44,858 nucleotides of DNA from an uncultured Bacteriovoracaceae bacterium. Lineage in GTDB: Bacteria > Bdellovibrionota > Bacteriovoracia > Bacteriovoracales > Bacteriovoracaceae. This document shows positions 35,474 through 44,395 of this stretch, piece by piece; the first letter of the stretch is position 1; each line of letters begins with the position of its first letter. Under the pieces are notes generated by a model that did not search any database, had not been told where the DNA came from, and worked only from the letters and a program-made list of their open reading frames with translations. The translations under genes and the position numbers were made by a program. The stretch is taken from assembly GCA_938034385.1 (NCBI GenBank), contig CALHLC010000050.1:1-44858 (forward strand), read 5' to 3'.

Positions 35474-36130
35474 TTAGCTACAGCTTCTTACAACTTTAAC
35501 GCTAGTCAGGATAGAAACATCACTCCAAGTTTTTGCCTCACCATCTTTCATATGATGAACTTTACAAATCTTTCCTAATTCTCCAAACGCTTTTGTAAAT
35601 CCAAGCTCTAAGATATCGATTGCTCCTCTTACTATTAAACGAGATTCATCGTAGTCATATTCCATTTCAACTAAATTAGTGCTTCCTCCCCATGATAGTT
35701 CCACCATTAGTGTTCTTGCATCTCCATCAACACTTTGAACTGTTCCACTAATCGTATCACCTGAGATATTTTGAAGTAATCCTTTATATATATTTGTATT
35801 CCTCGCTGGCTTTCCAAACTCTAAAGACTTCTCAACCATTTCAAAACTAGTAGTTTGTAAAAGGTCTTCCAAACTCTCTCCAGATTCTTTTATATTTAAG
35901 GTCCAATCTTTAAATGTCCCTGTCACTCCAGTCTTGGATACAAATTTATATCCTGTAATATCTAGCTTTCGATCTTGAGTATCAACTGAAAAAACACAAG
36001 TTCCTGACGATTCATCATCTGTATTCTTTTCTACCTGCCCAATCTCAACTTTTTGAATTAATTCAGCTTCAGATTCTTCTGACTTAGTACAAGAAAATAA
36101 AAACAAAGTAACTAATAAAAATAATTTCAT
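35474..36130 (-). CDS. YceI-like lipoprotein
   Basis: The 218-residue product is a lipoprotein (LFSC, Cys14) with an acidic Glu-rich tether. The rest resembles the YceI lipocalin-like fold: VFSVDTQDRKLDITGYKFVSK, GVTGTFKDWTLNI, then a paired strand region with FGKPARNTNIYK. YceI proteins bind polyisoprenoids or other amphiphiles in the periplasm. Two Cys (CVFSV and the final RSCS, plus KICK) may bridge. AGGAG precedes the ATG. The gene converges with the M16 peptidase gene (one base between stops) and has no operon partner in the same direction close by. Confidence 0.65.
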   Translation of the reverse strand: MKLFLLVTLFLFSCTKSEESEAELIQKVEIGQVEKNTDDESSGTCVFSVDTQDRKLDITGYKFVSKTGVTGTFKDWTLNIKESGESLEDLLQTTSFEMVEKSLEFGKPARNTNIYKGLLQNISGDTISGTVQSVDGDARTLMVELSWGGSTNLVEMEYDYDESRLIVRGAIDILELGFTKAFGELGKICKVHHMKDGEAKTWSDVSILTSVKVVRSCS

Positions 36131-36178
36131 ACATCTCTCCTATAAATGAGATTATTCTATAAAATTTTAGGACTTAAG

Positions 36179-36748
36179 TTAAGCTGCTTTTTTAGGTTTT
36201 CGATCAATTTTCATGATAATTTTTTCTAGATAGCTTAATTTATCTTCTAACTCATGGAGTTTTAGCTCATACTCTTCCTCATTGTCAGAGTTCAACTCTA
36301 ATGAAAGACGTAAACAAAGAGCTGCTAAAATTTCAAATCTTTGTGATAGGTTCGAAAAAAATGATGGAACATCATATAGTTCAGGAGAGAGTTGATTTAA
36401 TCTAGAGTATGCACTCTTTCCAAGTTTAATATAATAATCTTTATTAATAATTTTCTTCTCAATAGAAAAAGAATAATAACTACTCATTAATAAAGATTGA
36501 TCTCCAACTTCTTTTAATATTTTCTTTTTTTCTTGAGTCTTACAAGACCCTGCTTCAAGAAACTTTATACCAAGAGGCTTTTCAGATTCAAATTTTTTAG
36601 CATCTCCATATTGATCTAATACATCACTTGAATAAAAAATAAACTCTTGAGGTAGGGGACTAATAATTCCATTATTTATTTCTTCTAAGATTTTATAAAA
36701 ATAACTCTGAAGACTCGACTCAGTAACTAGTTGCTTCTTTTTATCCAT
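36179..36748 (-). CDS. Cytosolic protein of unknown function
   Basis: The 189-residue product is soluble and helical with no signal. Its middle (GDQSLLMSSYYSFSIEKK, then KDYYIKLGKSAYSRL) recalls a deltaproteobacterial family with a GDxSL-x-SG and YYI-x-MG-x-xAY pattern, of unknown role; this recollection is not proof. The C-terminus is a charged helix (ELKLHELEDKLSYLEKIIMKI) followed by a basic tail. TAAAAT lies six bases before the ATG and no Shine-Dalgarno is visible, so it could be leaderless. It stands 89 bases after the carboxylase operon. Confidence 0.6.
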   Translation of the reverse strand: MDKKKQLVTESSLQSYFYKILEEINNGIISPLPQEFIFYSSDVLDQYGDAKKFESEKPLGIKFLEAGSCKTQEKKKILKEVGDQSLLMSSYYSFSIEKKIINKDYYIKLGKSAYSRLNQLSPELYDVPSFFSNLSQRFEILAALCLRLSLELNSDNEEEYELKLHELEDKLSYLEKIIMKIDRKPKKAA

Positions 36749-36754
36749 AACTAA

Positions 36755-36760
36755 ATTTTA
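36755..36760 (-). promoter_or_regulatory. -10-like TAAAAT six bases from the start at 36748
   Basis: On the minus strand TAAAAT, TTAGTT, ATG. Same geometry as upstream of the RomR-like and TadC-like genes. No -35 match seen. Confidence 0.3.
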
Positions 36761-36837
36761 TCAAGTTAAACTTCTCTTTATAGATCTTTGAATTTTTTTC
36801 CTAATGTATCCCGACTGATTTGATGGACTACTCTCTT

Positions 36838-37317
36838 CTAAGCATCGATTTCTTCAAGCTCGATTAATAATTGTCCTGATTCAATACTTTGATTTTCTTT
36901 AACATGTATAGATTTGATTTTAGCATCCATCCCAGACTTTATTTCATTCTCCATTTTCATGGCTTCTAGAATCAAAAGAGTTTTTCCTTTTTTAACAATA
37001 TCTCCCTCTTTAACTAAAATCTTTATAACCTTACCAGGCATTTGAGTAATAAGTGATCCAAAGTCTTCGCTTCCTTGACCTGAAGGTTTAAAGCCTGCAT
37101 TTATCAAGATTCTCTCATCTAAAATAAACGTTTCATCTATATGGTTAAGTTCTACAAGTTTGGCCCATTTTTTCTTATCAAAAGAAAAGTAATTATTTAA
37201 TCCTACTTTCTTAGTGTAGATATTATGCAATTTATTATTAAGCTCTAGAGTAAACCCTTCATCTGATTTATTTAAATCTATAACTCTCTCATTGCTTCCA
37301 GATAAATATATTCTCAT
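36838..37317 (-). CDS. Biotin carboxyl carrier protein of an acyl-CoA carboxylase
   Basis: The 159-residue product ends in a biotinyl domain (about 85-157) with the biotin attachment motif EAMKMEN; Lys121 is the modified residue. The N-terminal 80 residues are a linker with no clear fold. It carries CO2 from the biotin carboxylase to the carboxyltransferase. The ATG overlaps the biotin carboxylase stop (ATGA), making it the last gene of a three-gene operon. In most propionyl-CoA type enzymes the carrier is fused to the carboxylase, whereas here it is a separate chain. Confidence 0.9.
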   Translation of the reverse strand: MRIYLSGSNERVIDLNKSDEGFTLELNNKLHNIYTKKVGLNNYFSFDKKKWAKLVELNHIDETFILDERILINAGFKPSGQGSEDFGSLITQMPGKVIKILVKEGDIVKKGKTLLILEAMKMENEIKSGMDAKIKSIHVKENQSIESGQLLIELEEIDA

Positions 37318-38747
37318 AAACTCACCTTTGAAATCAACTCTGACATTACAAGTGTTAAGAACTCTTCATCAGTAAAAGATTTTTCTTTCAAACTTTCTTG
37401 AGGTTTTATAAGGTCAATATACTTCGTCGAATACTCCCCCTTTTTAAAACTCTCTTCATTCACAATCACTTTTTGTAATTCAATATTGTTCTTCAGGCCC
37501 ACTAACTTTAAGTGCTCTAAAGCTTCTTTCATTTTCCTTATTGCAACATCCCTATTTATTCCAAAAGTGATAAGTTTTCCTATCATAGGATCAAAGTCCG
37601 GAGTTACTTCAACTCCAGGATAAATACAATGATCAAATCTTACTCCTTGATTTAATTGATAGCTAAATCCGTTAATAACTCCTGGAGCAGGAAGTAGACT
37701 AATTGGATCTTCAGCACATATTCGACACTCAATAGCATGTCCCTTTTGAGAAATTTCGTTTTGTGAAGAAATATCCAAAGGCTCTCCGAAAGCAGATTTA
37801 ATCATATTCACTAAAAGATCTATCCCTGTGACTTCTTCAGTTATTGGATGCTCTACTTGAATTCTTGTATTCATTTCGAGGAAATAAAAAGATTTATCTC
37901 CATCCATAATAAACTCAACCGTTCCTGCAGAGTCATAATTAACCGCCTTTGCTAAGTCTACAGCTGTCTTACAAATCCTCTCCCTTAATTCTTGATCTTC
38001 TCCTATAAATGGAGACGGAGACTCTTCAACAACTTTTTGATGTCTTCTTTGAATAGAGCATTCTCTTTCATAGACATGATAAATATCATTTTTATCTGCA
38101 AGTATCTGAACCTCAATATGCCTAGGATCTAAAATATACTTTTCAATCAAAAGATCAGGGTTTCCAAATGAAGCCGCTCCTTCTCTTTTTACAGCTTCAA
38201 AGTTCTTATCAAGTTCTTGTTCATTAAAACAAACTCGCATCCCTTTCCCGCCCCCACCTGCAACAGCTTTTAATAAAACAGGAAAACCCATCTCTGAGCT
38301 TACTTTGCGGGCTTCTTCTATAGTCTCAACTATTCCCTCTGACCCTGGAACAGTCGGAACACCTGCTTTTCTTGCAAGCTTTTTAGATTTTGCTTTATCT
38401 CCCATAAGATCTATTGCGTTTGCATTAGGCCCAATAAATACCATGCCTGCTTTTTCAACACTTCTAACAAAATCAGAGTTCTCAGCTAAAAATCCATAAC
38501 CTGGATGAATAGCGTCAACCTTGTGAGCGATGGCCAGTTTAATAATTTCATCAATATTTAAAAATGTTTCAGTAATATTACTTCCAGGAAGATGCACCCA
38601 TTCTTTACAAAATTCTAAATGGTATGCTTTTGGTTCATTATCAGTCCAAAGACCAATTGAATCATGACCCAGCTCATTTACTGCTTTTGCTATTCGAATC
38701 GCTATTTCTCCTCGATTAGCAATTAATATTCTTTTAACCTTACTCAC
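37314..38747 (-). CDS. Biotin carboxylase subunit of an acyl-CoA carboxylase
   Basis: The 477-residue product has the three parts of a biotin carboxylase: N-terminal domain (ILIANRGEIAIRIAK, HPGYGFLAEN), ATP-grasp (LLKAVAGGGGKGMR, IEKYILDPRHIEVQIL, ECSIQRRHQKVVEE, FLEMNTRIQVEHPITE) and C-terminal domain (RICAEDP, YDPMIGK-like FDPMIGK). It carboxylates the biotin of the carrier with ATP and bicarbonate. The start is GTG in a GTGA overlap with the carboxyltransferase gene. Operon partners point to propionyl- or acyl-CoA rather than the fatty-acid-synthesis acetyl-CoA enzyme, whose accA/accD style genes are absent here. Confidence 0.93.
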   Translation of the reverse strand: MSKVKRILIANRGEIAIRIAKAVNELGHDSIGLWTDNEPKAYHLEFCKEWVHLPGSNITETFLNIDEIIKLAIAHKVDAIHPGYGFLAENSDFVRSVEKAGMVFIGPNANAIDLMGDKAKSKKLARKAGVPTVPGSEGIVETIEEARKVSSEMGFPVLLKAVAGGGGKGMRVCFNEQELDKNFEAVKREGAASFGNPDLLIEKYILDPRHIEVQILADKNDIYHVYERECSIQRRHQKVVEESPSPFIGEDQELRERICKTAVDLAKAVNYDSAGTVEFIMDGDKSFYFLEMNTRIQVEHPITEEVTGIDLLVNMIKSAFGEPLDISSQNEISQKGHAIECRICAEDPISLLPAPGVINGFSYQLNQGVRFDHCIYPGVEVTPDFDPMIGKLITFGINRDVAIRKMKEALEHLKLVGLKNNIELQKVIVNEESFKKGEYSTKYIDLIKPQESLKEKSFTDEEFLTLVMSELISKVSL

Positions 38748-40300
38748 AACTGTATATTCCCATGTTTTCTTTTAGGCCTAAAAACTTTCTTATTCGAAAG
38801 GGCCCTTAAATAGCTAATAATTTTTCTTCTAGTTTCCTCTGGATAAATAATCTCATCAATATAACCTAATTCTGCAGCTTTATATGGATTATTAAAGTTC
38901 TCTTCATAGTCTTTAATAAGTTCAGCTTTTCTATCATCAAACTTTTTACCTTCTAGCCCCTTAAGTTCATTTCTAAAAATAATATTAACTGCACCTTCGG
39001 CTCCCATCACTGCAATTTCAGCATTGGGATAAGCAAGGTTTATATCAGATCGGATATGCTTACTGGCCATAACATCATATGCTCCCCCGTAAGCTTTTCT
39101 TGTAATCAAAGTAATCATTGGGACGGTTGCCTCACTAAAAGCATATAATAATTTTGATCCATGCTTAATAATCCCACCATATTCTTGGACTGTTCCTGGC
39201 AAGAAGCCTGGAACGTCTACTAAAGTTAGAAGAGGAATTTCAAATGCATCACAAAACCGAATAAATCTTGCAGCTTTCATTGAAGATTCAATATCTAAAA
39301 CCCCAGCTAGAAAGTTGGGCTGATTAGCAATTATACCAATAGAGTCTCCTCCCATTGTCGCAAATCCACAAATAATATTTTTAGCAAACATGCTATGAAC
39401 TTCTAGAAAATGCTTATTATCTACTATCTCTAAGATTAGCTCTGACATATCATAAGGTTTTTTTGAATTTTCTGGGACAAATTCTTTTAACTTTAAGTTT
39501 TCTCTTCTTAAATTATCTGAGTTTTCTTTTCTCTTTACCTTTGTAAAGTTTGTATTAGGCAGAAAGTAGAGGAGTTCTCTCGTTCTCTCTAAACAATCAT
39601 CCTCATCTTTACATAGAAAGTGAGCTACTCCTGATTTTTCATTATGAGTTTTTGCTCCTCCTAAGTCTTCCTTTGTTACTTCTTCGTGAGTAACTGTTTT
39701 TATCACCTCAGGGCCAGTCACAAACATATAAGATGTTTGGTCTACCATGAAAACAAAATCAGTCATTGCAGGAGAATAGACAGCACCTCCAGCACATGGT
39801 CCCATAATTAATGAGATCTGTGGTATGACTCCTGAACATTTAACATTACGATAAAATATTTCAGCATAACCAGCTAATGATTCAACTCCCTCTTGAATTC
39901 TCGCTCCGCCTGAATCATTAATACCAATAATTGGAATTCTGTTATTTAAAGCAAAGTCCATAACCTTGCATATTTTTTTTGCATGAGCCGCTCCGAGAGC
40001 TCCTCCCCAACAAGTAAAATCTTGAGCATAAATGGCTACCTGTTGATTATTAATCTCTCCTATACCAGTAATGACTCCATCACCAAGATAGTGAGTTTTA
40101 TCCATTCCGAGGTCATGGCATTTATGAGTTACGAGTTTATCAAACTCTATAAAGCTTCCAGCATCAAGAAGACGATTCACTCTTTCTCTTGCAGTGTATT
40201 TACCTTGGTCATGTTGACGTTTTACTCGAGCTTCTCCACCACCAAGATTGGCGGCCTCACGCTTTTGTTCTAAAAGATCTCTTTTGTCGCTAGTAGTCAT
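38744..40300 (-). CDS. Acyl-CoA carboxylase carboxyltransferase (propionyl-CoA type, beta)
   Basis: The 518-residue product is a complete crotonase-fold carboxyltransferase: KYTARERVNRLLDAGSF, DFTCWGGALGAAHA, INDSGGARIQEGV, MGPCAGGAVYSPA, VDVPGFLPGTVQEYGGII and RKAYGGAYDVMASK. The Asp in GGAYDVM is the position reported to favour propionyl-CoA over acetyl-CoA in actinobacterial enzymes, so propionyl-CoA (giving methylmalonyl-CoA) is the likelier substrate. This is a family inference. The gene leads the operon with biotin carboxylase and carrier. A TATAAT lies 66-71 bases upstream and the ribosome site (GAGAG) is weak. Confidence 0.93.
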   Translation of the reverse strand: MTTSDKRDLLEQKREAANLGGGEARVKRQHDQGKYTARERVNRLLDAGSFIEFDKLVTHKCHDLGMDKTHYLGDGVITGIGEINNQQVAIYAQDFTCWGGALGAAHAKKICKVMDFALNNRIPIIGINDSGGARIQEGVESLAGYAEIFYRNVKCSGVIPQISLIMGPCAGGAVYSPAMTDFVFMVDQTSYMFVTGPEVIKTVTHEEVTKEDLGGAKTHNEKSGVAHFLCKDEDDCLERTRELLYFLPNTNFTKVKRKENSDNLRRENLKLKEFVPENSKKPYDMSELILEIVDNKHFLEVHSMFAKNIICGFATMGGDSIGIIANQPNFLAGVLDIESSMKAARFIRFCDAFEIPLLTLVDVPGFLPGTVQEYGGIIKHGSKLLYAFSEATVPMITLITRKAYGGAYDVMASKHIRSDINLAYPNAEIAVMGAEGAVNIIFRNELKGLEGKKFDDRKAELIKDYEENFNNPYKAAELGYIDEIIYPEETRRKIISYLRALSNKKVFRPKRKHGNIQL

Positions 40301-40365
40301 AATACTCTCTATCTCTATAATTTTTTGTATTTTATAAGATGAACCTATTTATTCAAGATAAAGAT

Positions 40366-40389
40366 ATTATAGTTTAATGTTCAATTGAA
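40366..40389 (-). promoter_or_regulatory. Candidate promoter and palindrome upstream of the carboxylase operon
   Basis: TATAAT (minus, 40371-40366) lies 65 bases from the ATG at 40300. Just upstream is the perfect ten-base palindrome TTCAATTGAA (40380-40389), in the place of a regulator site. The -35 is not convincing. The rest of the 243-base gap (40301-40543) shows no coding sequence. Confidence 0.4.
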
Positions 40390-40543
40390 TCGAATCTCAG
40401 GGGGTTTTTGAATTAATATCCAATCATTTTTCCAAAACGAAGATAAAGCATATTTCTATTCTTTATTAACCATTTAAACTCTAGGAGAGCTTGAAATTTG
40501 TGTAGTTTAATATTGGTTGTTGCGTCGAGTTATCTTTTTGCTC

Positions 40544-42115
40544 TTACGAAGCTTTTTTCACTCTTTTATCAAGTCCGTACTTATCAACTTTCATAATCAA
40601 TCCCGCTCGGCTGATTCCTAACTCTTTAGCTAATCGAGATTTATTAAAGTTCGTTCTTTTAAGCCCTTCTTTAATCATATAAGATTCAAGTTCTTGAAGC
40701 GCATCCTTTAGACTTCCATTTGTATTAACACCCTTAAGACCTGCAGGAGCAGAACCACCTGTTTTTTCAAGAATTCTTGCACTTAATAAATCAGGAGTAA
40801 CAACATTCTCATCACCAGCTAAAACAATAAGTCTTTCGATCTCATTTTCTAACTCTCTAATATTTCCAGGCCATGGATAATCAAGCATCTTTTCAAGACA
40901 TTTCTTTGAAAATGTTTTCACAGTGTAATCTTTTTCTTTACATTTTTTTTCTAGAAAATGCTCCATTAGTAATGGAATGTCTTCATTTCTATCTCTTAAA
41001 GGAGGAAGGTTTACATTAATAACATTTATACGATAGTAGAGGTCTTCTCTAAACTCACCTCTAGCAATCATTTCTTTTAAAGGTTTATTCGTTGCTGCAA
41101 TAATTCTAACATTTACTTTTTTAGGAGTTGTTGCTCCTACTGGGAGGAAAGTTCCTTCTTGCAAAACTCTAAGAAGTTTTACTTGCATAGTTAAACTTGT
41201 ATCACCAATTTCATCTAAAAATAATGTTCCACCATCTGCTGTTTCAAATAATCCTTTCTTATCTCTAACTGCACCAGTAAATGATCCTTTCATATGACCA
41301 AACAATTCTGAATCTAATAAGTTATCATTAAATGCTGAACAGTTTTGAGCTAAAAACAAGGAATCTTTCCTTGGTGAGTTATAATGAATTGCCTTTGCAA
41401 CTAATTCCTTACCGGTACCATTTTCTCCTTGAACTAAAATAGTAGATTCAGAACTTGAGATCTTCTCTAAGAGTGAATAGATCTGTTGCATTTTTTTCGA
41501 TTTACCAATCATCATATGGTATCGATATTTATTACTCACTTCTGAGCTTAAATCTTTAATTCTTTGCTCTCTAGATGTTATCTCGTCTTGATAAGTTGAG
41601 ATCTCATCAGAGTATAGGGCCATTAATTCTTTTAAGTACTCTAACTGAAACTTCTCCATCTTAGTCATTTTCTTACTCGCAATAGCGGCTTCCTCTGGAA
41701 GATGACCGATAGAAATCATTTTTTCTTCTAATTTTTTTTCATCATTGGATCCATAGTTTGAATCTGTAAAATTATAAGCAACGACATAACCAATTAAAGA
41801 GCCATTTGCTTTAACTTCGTTAATCATTCCCTTAACTTGGGGATAAAAAGTATCAAACTCAAGAACCTTTTCATCTGAACTATTTAATTTTATTACCGCT
41901 GCATCTATATCTTGTAGAAAAATTTCTTTTCCCTTCGATGATAATAACTGGTTTTTAAATAAGTATGAATTAAACTCAAATTTTGTAGGATCTAAATCAC
42001 TTTGAAGCTTCCCGAATTCATCTAAAAAGATCATATCAATAGAAAACCACTTCCCAAGAATTTGTTGTAATTTTTGAATAACGTGTAAATCTTTTATTGT
42101 ATCCCAATTAAGCAT
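40544..42115 (-). CDS. Sigma-54-dependent transcriptional activator
   Basis: The 523-residue product has an N-terminal sensory region (about 1-165; WDTIKDLHVIQKLQQIL... resembling a PocR-type ligand-binding domain), a coiled-coil linker (170-195), and the AAA+ domain with VQGENGTGKE (Walker A), SELFGHMKGSFTGAVRDKKG (GAFTGA loop as GSFTGA), GGTLFLDEIGD (Walker B) and NIRELENEIERL. A C-terminal Fis-type helix-turn-helix (NKSRLAKELGISRAGL) follows. It opens promoters bound by RpoN. There is no receiver domain, so it is controlled by ligand or protein contact. GAGAGGA precedes the ATG. It lies alone; whether it governs the carboxylase operon 243 bases downstream is unknown. Confidence 0.92.
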   Translation of the reverse strand: MLNWDTIKDLHVIQKLQQILGKWFSIDMIFLDEFGKLQSDLDPTKFEFNSYLFKNQLLSSKGKEIFLQDIDAAVIKLNSSDEKVLEFDTFYPQVKGMINEVKANGSLIGYVVAYNFTDSNYGSNDEKKLEEKMISIGHLPEEAAIASKKMTKMEKFQLEYLKELMALYSDEISTYQDEITSREQRIKDLSSEVSNKYRYHMMIGKSKKMQQIYSLLEKISSSESTILVQGENGTGKELVAKAIHYNSPRKDSLFLAQNCSAFNDNLLDSELFGHMKGSFTGAVRDKKGLFETADGGTLFLDEIGDTSLTMQVKLLRVLQEGTFLPVGATTPKKVNVRIIAATNKPLKEMIARGEFREDLYYRINVINVNLPPLRDRNEDIPLLMEHFLEKKCKEKDYTVKTFSKKCLEKMLDYPWPGNIRELENEIERLIVLAGDENVVTPDLLSARILEKTGGSAPAGLKGVNTNGSLKDALQELESYMIKEGLKRTNFNKSRLAKELGISRAGLIMKVDKYGLDKRVKKAS

Positions 42116-42259
42116 AATATCCTCTCTGTTTATTACTTAATGTTCTTCTCGGGTATTTTGACTAAAAACTTAACACTCTCATGTAATAATTTTTAGACAT
42201 ACATAAAGATAGTCTTTTTCAAGTGATCGGAGAGAGTTATCTCCAATAAGGAGATCTAA

Positions 42260-42829
42260 CTATTTTAAAGTGTTGAAAAAATTCATATAACTTTTTCTTA
42301 ACCAGTCTTGAGGACCGACAAACTTTCGCACACTTTTAAAAGTCTTTGTTTCAAATATATACGTTTCTGGAACTTTTGTAGTTCCAAACTTTGACGAATA
42401 AAAATCATTATCATCCATTAAGATGGATATCTTTTTATCAGAAATTGTTTTTTCAAATCTCTTAAGAAATTTATTCATTTTTTCTTTTTTATCGTTTACC
42501 GCAACCAAAATATAATGCATATTTGAATCAGACTTACTTATAGAATTTAGTAATGCTGGAAACTCTGCTTCACAAGGAGCACACCAAGTGGCCCAGAAGT
42601 GTACGAAAACATATTTCTTTCCAGAGTTAGTTGAGAGTTGCCTTATATCTTTTTCTTCCCCACTAATTTCTTTTAAAGAAATTTCAGGTAATTCTTTTAA
42701 ATCTAGATTTTTTTGTAAGGTGATTTTTTCAGACAGCTCCAAAAAGCCATTTATTTTTCTTTTTTCATACTCAGCATAAAAAAAGGCCACAACAAGTGTG
42801 GCCAATATGATTGTAAATCTTTTTAACAT
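42260..42829 (-). CDS. TlpA-like thioredoxin-family protein
   Basis: The 189-residue product has an N-terminal membrane anchor (4-18) and a thioredoxin fold with FVHFWATWCAPCEAEFPAL (catalytic C83 and C86, WCAPC). The cis-Pro strand TKVPETYIF follows, as in TlpA/ResA-type periplasmic reductases for disulfide and cytochrome c maturation. A disulfide reductase of this kind fits a genome with the Cys-rich surface proteins and c-heme protein seen here, although any link is only inferred. It starts five bases after rplQ, so it may be transcribed with the ribosomal alpha operon. Confidence 0.85.
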   Translation of the reverse strand: MLKRFTIILATLVVAFFYAEYEKRKINGFLELSEKITLQKNLDLKELPEISLKEISGEEKDIRQLSTNSGKKYVFVHFWATWCAPCEAEFPALLNSISKSDSNMHYILVAVNDKKEKMNKFLKRFEKTISDKKISILMDDNDFYSSKFGTTKVPETYIFETKTFKSVRKFVGPQDWLRKSYMNFFNTLK

Positions 42830-42834
42830 AGTCT

Positions 42835-43191
42835 TTAGTCTACAAGTGAAATGTAGCTCATTTTAGCTGCATCCCCTACTCTACCTTCAGCAAGTTTAGT
42901 AATTCTTGTGTAACCACCTGGTCTTTCTTTAAATCTTGGACCAATTTCAGCAAAAAGCTTAGTTACAGCAGGCTTATTATTAATCTTCTTAAAAGCTAAT
43001 CTTCTATTTGCTACAGTATCAACTTTAGCAATAGTAATAAGTTTTTCAATCGCTGGCTTTAAAGCTTTAGATTTTGCATGAGTTGTTTTAATTTTCCCAT
43101 GATCAATAAGCTCAATACATAAATTCTTCATCAAAGATTTTCTGTGATCTGGGCTTACGTTAATTCTATTTTTATGTTTTCCGTGTCTCAT
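42835..43191 (-). CDS. rplQ: 50S ribosomal protein L17
   Basis: The 118-residue product starts MRHGKHKNRI-NVSPDHRKSL, which is the conserved L17 N-terminus, and keeps HGKIKTTHAKSKALKPAIEKLI and GPRFKERPGGYTRI. It sits at the peptide exit side of the large subunit. It follows rpoA by two bases, the standard order at the end of the alpha operon. CAGGA precedes the ATG. Confidence 0.97.
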   Translation of the reverse strand: MRHGKHKNRINVSPDHRKSLMKNLCIELIDHGKIKTTHAKSKALKPAIEKLITIAKVDTVANRRLAFKKINNKPAVTKLFAEIGPRFKERPGGYTRITKLAEGRVGDAAKMSYISLVD

Positions 43192-43193
43192 AA

Positions 43194-44360
43194 TTAAAAT
43201 CCTGAGTTATTATTCCCGTCACCACCGAATCCACCATTATTATTTGGATCGTTGTTAAACGGATTGTTTATAGGTTGTTGTTGTGGTTGCTCAAAAGTAT
43301 TTTGTTGAGGCTGTGGATGCTGAGGAGTGATAACTGGCTGCTGACTCATCATCTGATTGTTCATGCTATTAACATCAACTTTCATACCAAGACCAAGACC
43401 CATAGTATGAAGAATTTCTTTAATTTCATTTAAAGATTTTCTACCAAAGTTCTTCGTTCTAAGCATTTCACCTTCAGTCTTAGATACTAATTCATAGATA
43501 TACTTAATATTTGCATTTTGTAGGCAATTAGCAGATCGAACAGATAATTCTAATTCTGATACTGGTCTTAATAAACCATCATTAGTTGGGTTGCTTGCAA
43601 CTTGAGTAGGCTTGTTAATTTCCATTGGAGTATCTTCGTCTTCAAAGTTTAAGAAAACTGTTAATTGATCTCTTAAAATTTTAGATGATAGTGATACAGC
43701 ATCAACAGGATCAATCCCTGCATTTGTCCATACCTCTAAAGTTAACTTATCAAAGTCAGTTCTTTTACCAACCCTTGAGTTCGTCACTGTATAATTAACC
43801 CTTGAAACAGGTGAGAATAATGAATCTAGATAAATATAACCAACAGGTAATTCATAAGTTTCTTTATTATCTCCAGCTGGAACATATCCTTTACCTAAAG
43901 CAAGAATAATTTCCATTCTAAGGTTCGCACCTGCTGATAAGTTACAGATTACATGATTAGGATTTAAGATCGTCACGTTTCCATGTTCTGAAATATCACT
44001 AGCTGTAACAGCTCCTTCAGCATTTTTTTCTAAAGTAAGTGTTACTTGTTCTTTATCATGAAGCTTAAACTGAATCTCTTTTAAGTTAAGAATAATCTCT
44101 GAAACTTCTTCTTTTACATTACTTAACGTACTGAACTCGTGCTCCGCTCCGTCAATTTTTATTGCAACAATACCTGCACCTTGAATAGATGAAAGTAAAA
44201 CTCTTCTTAATGAGTTTCCAAGTGTTAGTCCATAACCTCTCTCTAGTGGCTTAGCAACAAACTTCCCGTAATCACGAGTTAGTTCATCATTGTCAACCTC
44301 TAAGGCAACTGGTCTTATCATCTCAGTCCAATTTTTACTCATGAATTGATCCTGTAACAT
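43194..44360 (-). CDS. rpoA: RNA polymerase alpha subunit with a Gln/Asn-rich C-terminal tail
   Basis: The 388-residue product has the alpha N-terminal assembly domain (EMIRPVALEVD, LERGYGLTLGNSLRRVLLSS, VHEFSTL-type AEHEFSTL) and the C-terminal domain that binds UP elements and activators (LELSVRSANCLQNANIKYIYEL, LRTKNFGRKSLNEI). Usual length is near 330. Residues 334-388 are an added tail with 24 Gln/Asn out of 55, plus Pro and Gly (QPQQNTFEQPQQQP, then NNNGGFGG). ATG 44360 is supported by AAGGAGC seven bases upstream; an in-frame ATG six codons later has no such site. It follows rpsK by 35 bases, without rpsD between them. Confidence 0.96.
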   Translation of the reverse strand: MLQDQFMSKNWTEMIRPVALEVDNDELTRDYGKFVAKPLERGYGLTLGNSLRRVLLSSIQGAGIVAIKIDGAEHEFSTLSNVKEEVSEIILNLKEIQFKLHDKEQVTLTLEKNAEGAVTASDISEHGNVTILNPNHVICNLSAGANLRMEIILALGKGYVPAGDNKETYELPVGYIYLDSLFSPVSRVNYTVTNSRVGKRTDFDKLTLEVWTNAGIDPVDAVSLSSKILRDQLTVFLNFEDEDTPMEINKPTQVASNPTNDGLLRPVSELELSVRSANCLQNANIKYIYELVSKTEGEMLRTKNFGRKSLNEIKEILHTMGLGLGMKVDVNSMNNQMMSQQPVITPQHPQPQQNTFEQPQQQPINNPFNNDPNNNGGFGGDGNNNSGF

Positions 44361-44395
44361 TATATGCTCCTTAAACTTATATCTTTAAAATTCTA

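Noticed and set aside
42222-42262. Terminator after the TlpA-like gene
   Set aside because: A short ATCTCC/GGAGAT stem is present but no T-run follows, so intrinsic termination is not supported.
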